Assembly (NCBI GenBank): GCA_038040445.1
Contig: JBBPIG010000021.1
Coordinates: 1 to 64,000, forward strand
Direction: 5' to 3'
Origin: Acidobacteriota bacterium
GTDB lineage: Bacteria > Acidobacteriota > Blastocatellia > UBA7656
Length of the DNA: 64,000 nucleotides
A program made the translations under genes and the position numbers. Positions 8,121-17,034 of the stretch are shown here, piece after piece (position 1 is the stretch's first letter; each line of letters opens with the position of its first letter). The notes beneath the pieces are model-generated. The model was given only the letters and a program-made list of their open reading frames with translations, did not search any database and had not been told where the DNA came from.

Positions 8121-9011
8121 CAACTCATCAAGTGTGCGTTCGTCGTCGCGCCAGCGCTCGCGCACCTTCACGAACAGATTCAGGAAGACATGCCGGCCGA
8201 GCAGCTTCTCGATATCCGCGCGAGCGGCGGTACCGATGTCCTTCAGCCGGGCGCCGGCTTTCCCGATTACGATGGCCCGGTGCGACGGCCGCTCGACGTA
8301 GATCAAACAGTGAATCCTGGTGATGCCTTCGGTCTCCTCCCAGCGTTCGGTCACGACGGCCGTGACGTACGGCAATTCTTCGCCGGTCACTTGAAGAATC
8401 TTCTCGCGCACAAGTTCGGCGGCGAGCACTCGCTCGGGCTGATCGGTCATCTCGTCTTCGGGATATAGCTGCGGGCCGGCGGGCAGATATTCGAAGACCC
8501 TGGGGACCAGCAACTCGACTCCATCGCCGGTTAGCGCCGAGAGCGGAATGACTTCGGCAAACTCTTGCTCGCCGGTATAACGCTCGATCAGCGGAAGCAA
8601 CTGCTTCTTGTCGCGCAGCGCGTCGACTTTGTTAGGCAGCAGGAACGCGCGAGTGCCGGCCCGCTTCAACATATCGAGCACGAACTGATCGCCGCGCCCC
8701 ATCGGCTCTGTCGCGTCGATGATCAGCAAGATCAAGTCGACGGTCGAAAGCGCGTCGGTAACGATAGCCATCATCCGGCGGTTGAGCCTGTAACCGGGTT
8801 TGTGTATGCCGGGGGTGTCAAGAAAAACGATCTGGCCTTCCCCGCGAGTCAACACCCCGGCGATGCGCGTGCGAGTCGTCTGAGGCTTGTCCGAGACGAT
8901 CGCGATCTTTTCACCGATGATTGCGTTGAGTAGCGTGGACTTGCCCGCGTTGGGACGCCCGATCAATGCGACGACTCCGGACTTGCGGTGGTCGTATTCT
9001 AATCTATCCAC
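8109..9011 (-). CDS. era: GTPase Era
   Basis: 300 residues from GTG 9011, which overlaps the dinB stop; the frame is open to 9053 but that would overlap dinB by 50 bases. G1 GRPNAGKS at residues 18-25, G3 DTPG, G4 NKVD, and a C-terminal KH domain (VIGKAGARLKDIGTAARADI). Era binds the 3' end of 16S rRNA and acts in 30S assembly. It is part of the leftward run sixA-dinB-era-prmA-rsmE. The start is the only doubtful point. Confidence 0.93.
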   Translation of the reverse strand: MDRLEYDHRKSGVVALIGRPNAGKSTLLNAIIGEKIAIVSDKPQTTRTRIAGVLTRGEGQIVFLDTPGIHKPGYRLNRRMMAIVTDALSTVDLILLIIDATEPMGRGDQFVLDMLKRAGTRAFLLPNKVDALRDKKQLLPLIERYTGEQEFAEVIPLSALTGDGVELLVPRVFEYLPAGPQLYPEDEMTDQPERVLAAELVREKILQVTGEELPYVTAVVTERWEETEGITRIHCLIYVERPSHRAIVIGKAGARLKDIGTAARADIEKLLGRHVFLNLFVKVRERWRDDERTLDELGIR

Positions 9012-9480
9012 GCCAGTCCCCGAGTAACTTTCGCGTCTGTACGATCTGGCCAAGATGATACGCGTTGTGGTCCGCTACCAACAGTATCTGCCTGAGATAC
9101 GTCCGCCAGTCGCCGTGAGGGACCTTGGCTGTTAAATCCACTTCCGAATCCTGAATCAGTTTGATCAATTCTTCGAGGCCGGTGGCGAATCCATCAACCG
9201 AAGCTTGCCACATCGCATCTGTCACGCTTTCGGTCCTGGTGGGCCAATATCCTTCGGGCCACTCGGGCGACTTCCACGAAGGGTCCAGCGTGTATCGCAA
9301 AATATCTTCCTGCGCGATCCGCAAGTGCTCGAGCACTTCCCAAACCGAATGCACATCTGCGCCAGGGCGAACATTGCGAAGCTTGGGATTGACATCGGCC
9401 AGCGCCGTTTCGGCTTTGACGCGCGCCTCGCCGCCGCGAAGCAGCTTTACCAGTTGCTCGCGCAAAACAGAATCTGTCAT
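9004..9480 (-). CDS. DinB-family protein
   Basis: 158 residues of the DinB/YfiT four-helix fold: an early His in VLEHLRIAQEDI and a C-terminal DHNAYHLGQIV provide metal-ligand histidines typical of the family. Members are metal-dependent thiol (for example bacillithiol) transferases or of unknown function; the actual role is open. Overlaps era by 8 bases and lies 22 bp after the sixA-like gene. Confidence 0.85.
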   Translation of the reverse strand: MTDSVLREQLVKLLRGGEARVKAETALADVNPKLRNVRPGADVHSVWEVLEHLRIAQEDILRYTLDPSWKSPEWPEGYWPTRTESVTDAMWQASVDGFATGLEELIKLIQDSEVDLTAKVPHGDWRTYLRQILLVADHNAYHLGQIVQTRKLLGDWRG

Positions 9481-9502
9481 GTAACACCTCGCTCTGAAAT
9501 AA

Positions 9503-9994
9503 CTACTCGCCGATTTGCTTGGGAGTCAGCAGCCAGGCGAGTCGTCCTTTTCCATCTTCCACATCTTCCCAGTGATCGATTTGAAACTCTATGCGGGCGA
9601 GGGCGGCCGTTGGCATTCGCTCGTTCGAGCCAGTCAACCGCTCGAGCAAATCTTCAAAGCCGGGATTGTGCCCGACCAGCAAAGCGCAAAAGCTGCCGTC
9701 CTCCAGACGCCTAATCAGCTTCATTAGCTCGGCAGACGAAGCTCCGTATATCGCTTCGTCAAATCGGGGTTCGCCGTCAAGCTTCGCCGCTTTCATCACA
9801 TCTAGAATGGTCGCCTTAGCGCGAGCGGCCGGCGAACTGATAATCAAGTCGGGCAACGGGCCGCGCTTCCGAAGCGCCTTGCCAACTCGCGGAGCGTCGC
9901 GCTTTCCGCGCGCCGCCAGCGGACGGTCGAAGTCGCGCAGCGAAGAATCGCCCCAATCTGATTTAGCGTGTCGCAGTAGTAGCAGGGTCTTCAT
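9503..9994 (-). CDS. sixA: SixA-like phosphohistidine phosphatase
   Basis: 163 residues of the histidine phosphatase (phosphoglycerate mutase-like) superfamily: catalytic RHAKSDW at residues 8-14 and the second His in LLVGHNPGFEDLL. SixA proteins dephosphorylate phosphohistidines on phosphotransfer proteins. First gene of the leftward run; the 207-bp region to the divergent hydrolase at 10202 holds the promoters, but I see no clear consensus boxes in it. Confidence 0.85.
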   Translation of the reverse strand: MKTLLLLRHAKSDWGDSSLRDFDRPLAARGKRDAPRVGKALRKRGPLPDLIISSPAARAKATILDVMKAAKLDGEPRFDEAIYGASSAELMKLIRRLEDGSFCALLVGHNPGFEDLLERLTGSNERMPTAALARIEFQIDHWEDVEDGKGRLAWLLTPKQIGE

Positions 9995-10201
9995 AGCGGT
10001 GCCTCCCGCGTTATGGTTCTAACATGCTAATGCATGCGCTGCTTTGGCAGAAGCCTGCGCGGCAGTATCAGAATAAGTCAGTCCTTCTTCGCGGGTCGCC
10101 GGGTTGGCATAGCGTGTCAGCCTACGCGGCTCTTGTGCGCGCGGTCAACTCGCCCCGCCTCGTGGCGAAATGTTAGGATCATCATCGATTGGTAACCGCT
10201 T

Positions 10202-10843
10202 ATGACTGACCTAACGGGCAACACTTTCTTTGAAGGCCCCTCCGGACGACTCGAAGCCATCCTCAAAGAACCAGCTCCGCCGGTAACTCGCGCAGCCATC
10301 GCGTGCCATCCGCATCCACTGTTTGGTGGGACGATGCATAACAAGGTGGTCTTCCGAATCGCCCGCGCGTTCGAGGATGCGGGTTTCGCAGTGCTTCGGT
10401 TCAACTTCCGTGGCACGGGTCGAAGCCAGGGCGAACACGACAGTGGGCGGGGTGAACAGGATGACTTATGGGCCGCGATTGAGTTTATTGAAGAGAAGTA
10501 TCCCGACGCTGAAATCTGGCTCGCGGGCTTTTCGTTCGGCTCCGCGGTGATGCTTCGGGCGGCGGCTTGCGATGACCGCGTGCGAGCTTTCGTGGCAGCG
10601 GGAGTTCCGGTTTCGAAGTACGACTTCACCGAGATCGGCCGGTGCAACAAGCCGAAGCTATTCGTTCAAGGATCGCTTGATGAGGTCGGATCAGTCGAGG
10701 ATTTGGCGAAGTTGTTCGCCGCGCTGGATGAGCCGAAGCAACTCAAGATAATCGAGGGTGCGGATCATTTCTTCGAAGGTCATCTCGCGGAGCTGTCGCA
10801 AGCTGTTTCAAGTTTCATCGGATTTGTCGATTCGATCCAGTAG
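10202..10843 (+). CDS. Alpha/beta hydrolase, COG2945-type
   Basis: 213 residues. CHPHPLFGGTMHNKVV near residues 35-50 is the signature of this family, RFNFRGTGRSQGEHD follows, and the nucleophile elbow is AGFSFGSAV (Ser of GFSFGS). The late Asp (VQGSLDEVG) and His (EGADHFFEGH) complete a Ser-Asp-His triad. Probably a cytoplasmic serine esterase of unknown substrate. Stands alone; transcribed away from the sixA run. Confidence 0.88.
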   Translation: MTDLTGNTFFEGPSGRLEAILKEPAPPVTRAAIACHPHPLFGGTMHNKVVFRIARAFEDAGFAVLRFNFRGTGRSQGEHDSGRGEQDDLWAAIEFIEEKYPDAEIWLAGFSFGSAVMLRAAACDDRVRAFVAAGVPVSKYDFTEIGRCNKPKLFVQGSLDEVGSVEDLAKLFAALDEPKQLKIIEGADHFFEGHLAELSQAVSSFIGFVDSIQ

Positions 10844-10970
10844 CCGCGTACCGCTTCCTATCGCTAGACTCCGATACTTGCAATACTAGGGCCTTGCTTG
10901 CCTAATGCTCGCCCTATCAACTACATTGTTCGAGGCGCTGAATAGTACGAATTCAAATCGATTTAAACTC

Positions 10971-12512
10971 ATGACAAACCCAAAACCGATAAAAGTGCTG
11001 AAGCTCGCTGCGATTCTATTTGTAGCCGGATTTGCTTTCTTCGTGCAGCCGCGGAAGTCCTCTGGCGCAACGCCGATCCAATCCGCGCGCTTGTTCGAGA
11101 TCGCCGGAATTGACATGCCGCTCGAGAAACGCGTTGGCGTCGACGACGGAGCGGCGTTCGTCGTGCACTTCGCCGGCGACACGCGGGGGAGTCTCGACTC
11201 CTGCGGCTGAAAACCGCCCCGTTTCGGGGGACTGACACGGCGTGTCAGCTACTTAAAATTGTTTCGCGAGCGACTGGGCCAGATACCTTCGCTGCTGGTC
11301 GACACCGGAAACTTCATGTCGGACGAGCGAAGCGCGCACGGCAGTCTTCGCCCGGACGCGGTAGCAAAAAACGACTGGGTGTTGAAGGCTTATAGCCAAT
11401 TCCCGGTCGATGTAGCAAATGTCTCCTCACACGATCTACGTTACTTCTCGACCGTGCTCGCAGAACCGGAGCTCACCCGTCGCCTGGAATCTGAGCCACT
11501 ACTCGACCGGCTCGTATCTGCCAACATCGTGAGCGAGTCCCCTGGTTTTGTGGCGCCACATCCCTTCATCGTCCGCGAGTTGCCTTCCAGACAGCCGGGC
11601 TCGAAGCCGATACGGGTGGCTTTCATCGGGCTTACCGAAACCTCACCATCGCCGCCCGCAGGTCTCAAGTTTATTGACCCTGCGGAGGCAGCCAGGCGCA
11701 CAATCCCCGAAGCTCGAAAGCGGGCGAATCTGGTCGTGTTACTCGCGAAGGCTAGCTCGGAAGAGGCCGCGCGGATCGCCCGGGAGGCGCCGGGCATTGA
11801 CGTCATAATTGCGGGCAACGGGTTGTCGCTCGAGCAGAATTTCACGCCTCCCTTCTACGTCGCCCAGACGCTGATAGTCTTCACGCCGTTCGAAACGAGA
11901 CTGCTCGGTGAGCTTCGCTTCTATCAAACCGCTCCGGGCAAGTTTTCTACCAGGCAGCGCTTTATCGCGTTGGATGAGACATCGATTCCCGAGCACCCTG
12001 CGGCGAAGCAATTGGTCGACGCGGCGAACAGCGCCGAAACTGCGGCGCGCAACAACTCAAAGAAGCTTTTGGAGAATTGGCTGGCAAGCGGCAACGCACG
12101 TGTCACCAGCAAATCGCCAAACCCAGATTCCTCGAGAGGCGAGTCATCACCCGGCGTCCCAAGCACCTCTTGCAACCAGTGTCACCTCGCCCAGTTCATG
12201 AAATGGGTCAACAGCGCTCACGCACATGCGAGCAATTCGCTTCAAACGCGGGGGAACGAGTTCGAACCAAGCTGTCTCGACTGCCATGGAACCGGGTTCA
12301 AAGCGGCGAGTGCCGCCAACAAAGTCGAGCTGGCGAGATTTCAGAATGTGCAATGCGAACAATGTCACGGCCCGGGCAGCAATCACGTTGCGAAGCCTGG
12401 AAAGGGGTACGGCCGCGTTGCCGATATGAAGACAGCGTGCGGAACTTGTCACACTTCTGAGACCAGCCCGGGATTTGATCTTCATGCCGCGTGGGCAAAG
12501 ATCAAACACTAA
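10971..12512 (+). CDS. UshA-like secreted tetraheme cytochrome c with in-frame TGA (candidate selenoprotein)
   Basis: The frame 10971-11210 (signal peptide, then HFAGDTRGSLDSCG) meets a TGA at 11208 and continues without another stop, in the same frame, as KPPRFGGLTRRVSYLKL into the 11259-12512 segment. In 5'-nucleotidase (UshA)-like proteins I expect SCGC followed by a GGLARR-type segment here, so the TGA falls on the second Cys; read as Sec it is residue 80 of 513, giving a C-G-U pair. The C-terminus has four CXXCH heme motifs (Cys 401/404, 435/438, 462/465, 490/493). The metallophosphatase-like domain lacks the usual metal-binding Asp-x-His at its start. A perfect hairpin 21 bases after the TGA fits a bacterial SECIS. 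Alternatives: a TGC-to-TGA nonsense mutation, or a base error. Starts at 10905 or 10971 are possible; 10971 places the signal peptide first. Confidence 0.7.
11217..11248 (+). promoter_or_regulatory. Candidate bacterial SECIS hairpins after the in-frame TGA
   Basis: Two perfect stems follow the TGA at 11208-11210. The first is CCCCG/CGGGG (11217-11221 and 11225-11229) with loop TTT. The second is CTGACAC/GTGTCAG (11232-11238 and 11242-11248) with loop GGC, 28 bases past the TGA. A stable stem with G in a short apical loop at about this spacing is what bacterial SelB-binding elements look like. The stems lie inside conserved coding sequence, so base pairing is compatible with the protein. Whether SelB binds is unknown. 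Confidence 0.5.
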
Positions 12513-12538
12513 AAAACTATCCGTTCTGCATTGGCCTC

Positions 12539-14209
12539 TTACCCTTTACCTGTTTGTTCCGCGATGTGCATCTCGCGCAGCTTGAACTTCTGCACCTTGC
12601 CTGAGGCGGTCATCGGGAAGGAGTCGACGAAACGAATTTGTCGTGGGATTTTGAAGCGCGCGATGCGTCCGTTGCAGAAGTCCCGAATCTCGTCGAGGGT
12701 CGCCGTCTCGCCTTGTTTCAGTTTGATTGCCGCGGCGACCTCTTCCCCCACCCGTTCATCCGGGACTCCGTAAACATAGACGTCGACAATCTTCGGATTG
12801 CCGCGCAGGAGGTCCTCGATCTCTTTCGGCGCAATGTTCTCGCCGCCCCGAATAATCAACTCCTTTATTCGGCCGGTGATTCTGACATAGCCCTCAGAAT
12901 CCATCGTAGCCTGGTCGCCGGTGTGCAACCATCCATCTTCGTCGATCGCTTCTGCTGTCGCCTTCGGGTTGTTGTAGTAGCCCTTCATCACGTTGTAGCC
13001 CCGGCAGCATAGTTCGCCGACAGTGTTACCTCCGCATTCCTCACCGGTTGCCGTATCTACGATCTTGACTTCGACTTCGGGCAGCGCGCGACCCACGGTC
13101 TGGGTACGAAGCTCTACGCTGTCGTCGCGCGGCGTCAACGTGATGCCGGGCGATGCCTCCGTAAGCCCATATGCGATGGCCAGCTCGGTAAGGTGCATGC
13201 GCTCCATGACCTTGCGCATCAGCGGCTCCGGGCAGAGCGCCCCGGCCATTATGCCGGTCCTCAGGCTCGACATATCGAAGTTGTGATAATCCAGTTGCTC
13301 GAGCTCGGCGATGAACATCGTCGGCACCCCGTAAAGCGTCGTGCATCGCTCGGCTTCAATGTATTGAAGAACGCGCAGCGCGTCGAAGGTTTCGAGCGGC
13401 ACTAGCGAAGCCGCGTGGGTGTACGCGCCCAGCACACCGATCACGCAGCCAAAGCAGTGAAAGAACGGTACCGGCACGCAGAGCTTGTCATGCGGCGTCA
13501 GCGCGAGCCCTTCTGCAAGCCAGTATCCGTTGTTGACTATGTTGCGGTTGGTAAGCATCACGCCCTTCGGGAACCCGGTCGTTCCAGACGTGTATTGCAT
13601 GTTGATTACGCTGTCGAGGCCTTGTGTTGCGATGCGTGCCTCCAATTGTTCGTCAGTTATTGTTTCGGACCGGGAGAGCAGCGAATCATAGCGAATCATT
13701 CCACCGGGATGTTCGTCGCCGATGTAGATCAAGTTGCGGAGAAACGGCAGCCTCGACGAGCGCAGCGCTCCTTCGTCGGACTCGCGCAACTCAGGCACTA
13801 TGTCGTAGATAGTTTCCACATAATCGACATCGCGAAAACCCGCGACGGTTATCACAGTGCAGCTCTCGGACTGTTTGAGCAAGTATTCGATTTCAGCGCC
13901 ACGCAGACTTGTGTTGACAGTGACAAGCACCGCTCCGATCTTCGCCAGCGCGAACTGCAGCACAACCCACTCGGGTATGTTCGGGGCCCACAGCGCTACG
14001 CGGTCACCGGTTTCGACGCCCAGGGTAAGCAAGCCCTTGGCAGTTTTGCGAGCGAGCCATTCAAGCTGGCTGAAATCGTATCGCAAGCCGCGGTCGGGAT
14101 AGATCAACGCCTCGTTCTGCGGATAGTCCCGCGCAAGCAGCGTGAGTAGCTCGCCCACCCCAACGTCTCGGTACGCACGAGGTTTTTCAAAAGCTTCGCT
14201 ACTGACCAT
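12539..14209 (-). CDS. AMP-binding acyl-CoA ligase (FadD-like)
   Basis: 556 residues. Start ATG 14209 has GGGAGGA just upstream; the frame is open to 14272 but that would run toward the NYN gene with no such signal. ATP/AMP motif [28 protein letters not shown], and the hinge/C-terminal [20 protein letters not shown] and [16 protein letters not shown] with catalytic Lys in [11 protein letters not shown]. Activates a fatty or aryl acid to its CoA ester in the cytoplasm. Downstream of the NYN gene by 43 bp and convergent with the cytochrome gene (26-bp gap). Confidence 0.9.
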   Translation of the reverse strand: MVSSEAFEKPRAYRDVGVGELLTLLARDYPQNEALIYPDRGLRYDFSQLEWLARKTAKGLLTLGVETGDRVALWAPNIPEWVVLQFALAKIGAVLVTVNTSLRGAEIEYLLKQSESCTVITVAGFRDVDYVETIYDIVPELRESDEGALRSSRLPFLRNLIYIGDEHPGGMIRYDSLLSRSETITDEQLEARIATQGLDSVINMQYTSGTTGFPKGVMLTNRNIVNNGYWLAEGLALTPHDKLCVPVPFFHCFGCVIGVLGAYTHAASLVPLETFDALRVLQYIEAERCTTLYGVPTMFIAELEQLDYHNFDMSSLRTGIMAGALCPEPLMRKVMERMHLTELAIAYGLTEASPGITLTPRDDSVELRTQTVGRALPEVEVKIVDTATGEECGGNTVGELCCRGYNVMKGYYNNPKATAEAIDEDGWLHTGDQATMDSEGYVRITGRIKELIIRGGENIAPKEIEDLLRGNPKIVDVYVYGVPDERVGEEVAAAIKLKQGETATLDEIRDFCNGRIARFKIPRQIRFVDSFPMTASGKVQKFKLREMHIAEQTGKG

Positions 14210-14252
14210 GGCCGTTCCTCCCAAAGCCGGATCTGACCGATTTCTTAAGCGC

Positions 14253-14741
14253 TCATTCATCACTGATCTCATCGTCCTGGGGCAATGAGCCGAAGTATCT
14301 CAACCAGCCATCAAGATCGCCCATTTCAAACTGTTCGCCGTCCTCGGTTTTCGGTTTCAATTCGATGATGCGCTCGATCTGCTTTCTGAATTCGCCTGAC
14401 CGGACCACCGACGCTCCTCGCGATCTGACTAGAAAAGCCAGGTGACGATCAGAGGTGACCACGGTCAGACCGCGCGAGTCCGGCGAAGTTTCGACGAGGC
14501 GTTCGATCCGCGCGTCGGCATTAGATCCTCGCTCGGCATACAATACCTTCACGCCGTGAAAAGCTGATCCTTCAGGAACTTCGCTGTCGGCGCCTCCGTC
14601 AAAGACTACAGTCACACGAGCCTTCTTCGCTGTGGCGAAGGCTGCCAGCTTTTCGAGCAGCGCTCTTCGAGATTTTGATTTGTCGCGGTGCCACCCAGGC
14701 GTCTGGCCCATTACATTGTTGCCATCAACGATATAGGCCAT
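14253..14741 (-). CDS. NYN-domain (YacP-like) putative RNase
   Basis: 162 residues starting [12 protein letters not shown]; the Asp of VDGNN, the Asp of VVFDGG and the Asp of VVTSDRHL match the acidic site of NYN/PIN-like nucleases such as YacP/Rae1, which cleave RNA, in some cases on the ribosome. No fused partner domain. Probably co-transcribed with the downstream acyl-CoA ligase, but a functional link is not evident. Confidence 0.8.
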   Translation of the reverse strand: MAYIVDGNNVMGQTPGWHRDKSKSRRALLEKLAAFATAKKARVTVVFDGGADSEVPEGSAFHGVKVLYAERGSNADARIERLVETSPDSRGLTVVTSDRHLAFLVRSRGASVVRSGEFRKQIERIIELKPKTEDGEQFEMGDLDGWLRYFGSLPQDDEISDE

Positions 14742-14830
14742 AGACCCGCAACTGTCCCTTCCGCGTCGGGAATTCTAGCCCGAGTCTAGTTGGATTGAAA
14801 GGCAAGCACCGAACCCGTGAACAAAGCCCA

Positions 14831-14873
14831 AAGGCGCCGAGTGCCTAAACGTGAACCTGGCACTCGGCGCCTT
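14831..14873 (-). terminator. Perfect 15-bp stem-loop after the FecR gene
   Basis: AAGGCGCCGAGTGCC (14831-14845) pairs exactly with GGCACTCGGCGCCTT (14859-14873) across a 13-base loop. It lies 28 bases past the FecR-gene stop and before the NYN gene. On the minus strand it is followed by TTGGGCTTTG rather than a clean T-run, so it could be a terminator or an mRNA-stabilising stem. Confidence 0.6.
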
Positions 14874-14901
14874 GAGATTTTCACACACTGTTTTTGGATC
14901 T

Positions 14902-15954
14902 TTATGGTCGGCGAGGCGACGGTCTTTCCCGCTCAGAGCTGCGCGCGCCTCCGCCCATAGTTCGAGATGGGGTAGGAGGAGGTTGATTGCCGCCGACGGC
15001 GCCTCTCCCACCTCCACTTGAGCCAGCGCCACCCGAGCTGCTGCCGTTGCCCGAACCACCCCCAGTGCTGGGTTGACCACCTCGGTTTCCGTCGCTGGGC
15101 CAACCGCCGTTGTTGTACCGCGGCCCATAATAGTTGTACCAGTACGGATTGCAGACAGCGTAGGTCCCCCCATACGGTGATCCGAACCCCCCAGTGTAAG
15201 GCAGGAACGTGTAGCACCGGCAAAACGGATCGTAAATCCAGGAGTTGTACAAAAGCGATATGCCGAGGCTGCGCCTCATGCCTTTATTGGACAGTCTGCT
15301 GTTTGTTGCGATCAGCGCTCTCGCTCGCTCCTTGCTCCAATTATCCAGCTCATCCACTTCCTGCTTTTTCAACTTGGCAATAACCGCCGTGTCGCCATCT
15401 ACCACCGCTCTCTTGCCTTCTTTGATAGTCGAATTGCCGACGAAGACTCGGCCTCGGCGGACCGCAACCTCGGCCTTCGCGTCCGTTCCGACATTGAATC
15501 GATAAAGCCCGGCGCGCACGATCTCAAACTTTGCCTTGGGGGTTTCGACCCTTATCGAGGCATCGAGCGCCGACGCCTCGATTATAGCCGAGCCCCGCAA
15601 GAGCTTGATGGTGTTGGTGGTGTAGCCGTCAAACAAGAAGACGAACTCGCTCCCCTCGCCCAGACGCAGATAGCAGCCGGGGTTAAGCAGTATTTCGGCG
15701 CGCCCCGTTGAGCCGGTCTTCACGCTATCGCCTCTGAGAAGCTCGTCGCCGGAGATCAACAAACTCGGCGTCGCCAATGCCTTAACGCGAGTGACGCTTG
15801 TCTGGCCTTCAACGACATTGACTACTCCTGCTTTCGCGGAGACGACGTAGCTGCTCATCTCGCTTGGTGAGATTGACTTTCGGTCCTGCGCCAAAAGCGA
15901 CGTGGCGCTGAGGAGGATAGCTATTGTCGCAATCGCAATCTTGGTGATCTTCAT
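14902..15954 (-). CDS. Secreted FecR-domain protein with Gly-rich C-terminus
   Basis: 350 residues with signal peptide (1-22) and AGGAGA upstream of ATG 15954. Residues about 35-200 form a FecR-like beta domain (LISGDELLRGDSVKTGSTGR, AEILLNPGCYLRLGEGSEF, KGKRAV-like segment), and the last 100 are Gly/Ser/Asn/Tyr-rich with clusters of aromatic residues and PPPTPSR. There is no sigma factor or TonB receptor next to it, so it is not a classical FecR anti-sigma sensor; similar FecR-fold proteins occur as secreted structural proteins. Has its own promoter upstream. Confidence 0.8.
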   Translation of the reverse strand: MKITKIAIATIAILLSATSLLAQDRKSISPSEMSSYVVSAKAGVVNVVEGQTSVTRVKALATPSLLISGDELLRGDSVKTGSTGRAEILLNPGCYLRLGEGSEFVFLFDGYTTNTIKLLRGSAIIEASALDASIRVETPKAKFEIVRAGLYRFNVGTDAKAEVAVRRGRVFVGNSTIKEGKRAVVDGDTAVIAKLKKQEVDELDNWSKERARALIATNSRLSNKGMRRSLGISLLYNSWIYDPFCRCYTFLPYTGGFGSPYGGTYAVCNPYWYNYYGPRYNNGGWPSDGNRGGQPSTGGGSGNGSSSGGAGSSGGGRGAVGGNQPPPTPSRTMGGGARSSERERPSPRRP

Positions 15955-16071
15955 TTGTATCTCCTGGTGCGAGGCTGCAAGACACTAGAAAGTGGGCCTC
16001 GATTTTGCTCGACGAGCCATCTCTAAGCTTGCCGACTATTGACCGTGGATTCGGTACCCCACCTATTTGCG

Positions 16072-16099
16072 ATTATACTCCGCTATGAAACGATAGCAA
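16072..16099 (-). promoter_or_regulatory. Sigma-70-type promoter for the FecR gene
   Basis: On the minus strand TTGCTA (16094-16099) and TATAAT (16072-16077) are separated by 16 bases, giving a predicted start near 16065 and a leader of about 110 bases before the FecR ATG at 15954. The -10 box is a perfect consensus. It lies in a 495-bp gene-free stretch (15955-16449). Confidence 0.6.
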
Positions 16100-16256
16100 A
16101 CGAAAAGCTATCCGAGTCAGGGTTTGGCCGGGCTAGCTTGTTTTTGCCCACACTCGGATCTCGACTGCCCTAGCCCCTGCCACGAGCCATCGCCGCCAGA
16201 ACTTCCAGAATAATTTGTATTCAAGTCGGCGATGGGGTAGACTCCGGCGTGATTGA

Positions 16257-16312
16257 CCCCCGTATTTGCGGCCTTTGCCGGACGCAAGCCGGGGGTTTCG
16301 TCGTTTTTGAAT
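16257..16312 (+). terminator. Hairpin followed by T-rich tract upstream of the PD-(D/E)XK-like gene
   Basis: CCCCC (16257-16261) and GGGGG (16291-16295) enclose an inner TTGCG/CGCAA stem, then TTTCGTCGTTTTT follows. It looks like an intrinsic terminator on the + strand, yet no + strand gene lies upstream for 3.7 kb, so it could be a leader attenuator for the gene starting at 16450. The rest of the gap between 15955 and 16449 shows nothing else. Confidence 0.35.
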
Positions 16313-16449
16313 GACGACTAAAGTAGCGTATCGCCGCTTTGACCAAAGCCCCATAAGTGAGGCTCTCGCGTTTGTCGCGCGGAGACAGAGGTTGGTTGCG
16401 CTTCGAGCCAGCAGGATCAATGCCCAGTTTCGAGCAAGAAGGTTTCGCT

Positions 16450-17034
16450 ATGACCAGCAACTACTCCCAAGAACAACCCGATGAGGTGAGCCGATTTAGC
16501 GTCAGCACCAGCGCCGAGATCACGATCCACATCGCCGAGCGCGAGGGCCACCCGTTCATAGTGATAAAAGAGCAGCATCCGGCGGGGACGATTTCGACTG
16601 AACACACCATCGAGATTCCGGCGGCGCTCCTTCCCGAGCTTAAGCGCGCGGTCGCCGTACTCGAGGAAAACTTCGGCGACGATGACGAGCCTGCGCCTCG
16701 CGGTCAGCACCCAATCAGCTTTGCCCACGAGTCGGAAGCGGAAGTTGCGCGCATCCTCGACTTCTACCACATCGCCTGGCAATACGAGCCGCGCACCTTC
16801 GCCATCGAGTGGGACGATGAGGGGAACGTGGCCAGCAGCTTTACGCCGGATTTTTACCTGCCCGATCACGATCTCTACATCGAGCTGACCACCGCGAAGC
16901 AACCGCTTGTTACAAAAAAGAACCGCAAGATTCGCCGGCTTCGCGAGCTATGCCCAGAGGTTAATATCAAAGTGCTTTACGCGTCTGACTACCGGAAGCT
17001 AATTGAGAAGTTCGCCGCTAGCGGGAGGTTTTAG
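16450..17034 (+). CDS. PD-(D/E)XK nuclease-like protein next to hpt
   Basis: 194 residues. ATG 16450 has AAGAAGG 7 bases upstream; the frame is open further but without a ribosome site. Residues 1-75 are a small beta-rich region (STSAEITIHIAEREGHPFIV), residues 92-190 resemble a PD-(D/E)XK fold: helix with Glu97, FTPDFYLPDHDLYIELTTAK with Pro133-Asp134 and Glu145, then VTKKNRKIRRLRELCP. The Lys of the usual E-x-K is replaced by Thr, so activity is doubtful. I recall similar proteins beside hpt genes in other phyla, which fits the hpt gene downstream; function unknown. Confidence 0.7.
   Translation: MTSNYSQEQPDEVSRFSVSTSAEITIHIAEREGHPFIVIKEQHPAGTISTEHTIEIPAALLPELKRAVAVLEENFGDDDEPAPRGQHPISFAHESEAEVARILDFYHIAWQYEPRTFAIEWDDEGNVASSFTPDFYLPDHDLYIELTTAKQPLVTKKNRKIRRLRELCPEVNIKVLYASDYRKLIEKFAASGRF

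Noticed and set aside
10117-10650. 177-residue minus-strand frame over the alpha/beta hydrolase
   Set aside because: Ser/Arg/Pro-rich shadow; the + strand has a clear hydrolase with nucleophile motif.
11180-11260. Insertion of an intergenic repeat as the reason for the TGA in the cytochrome gene
   Set aside because: The region around the TGA keeps family-like residues (GGLTRRVSYL) in frame on both sides, so it is coding and not an insert; still listed as an alternative for the hairpin.
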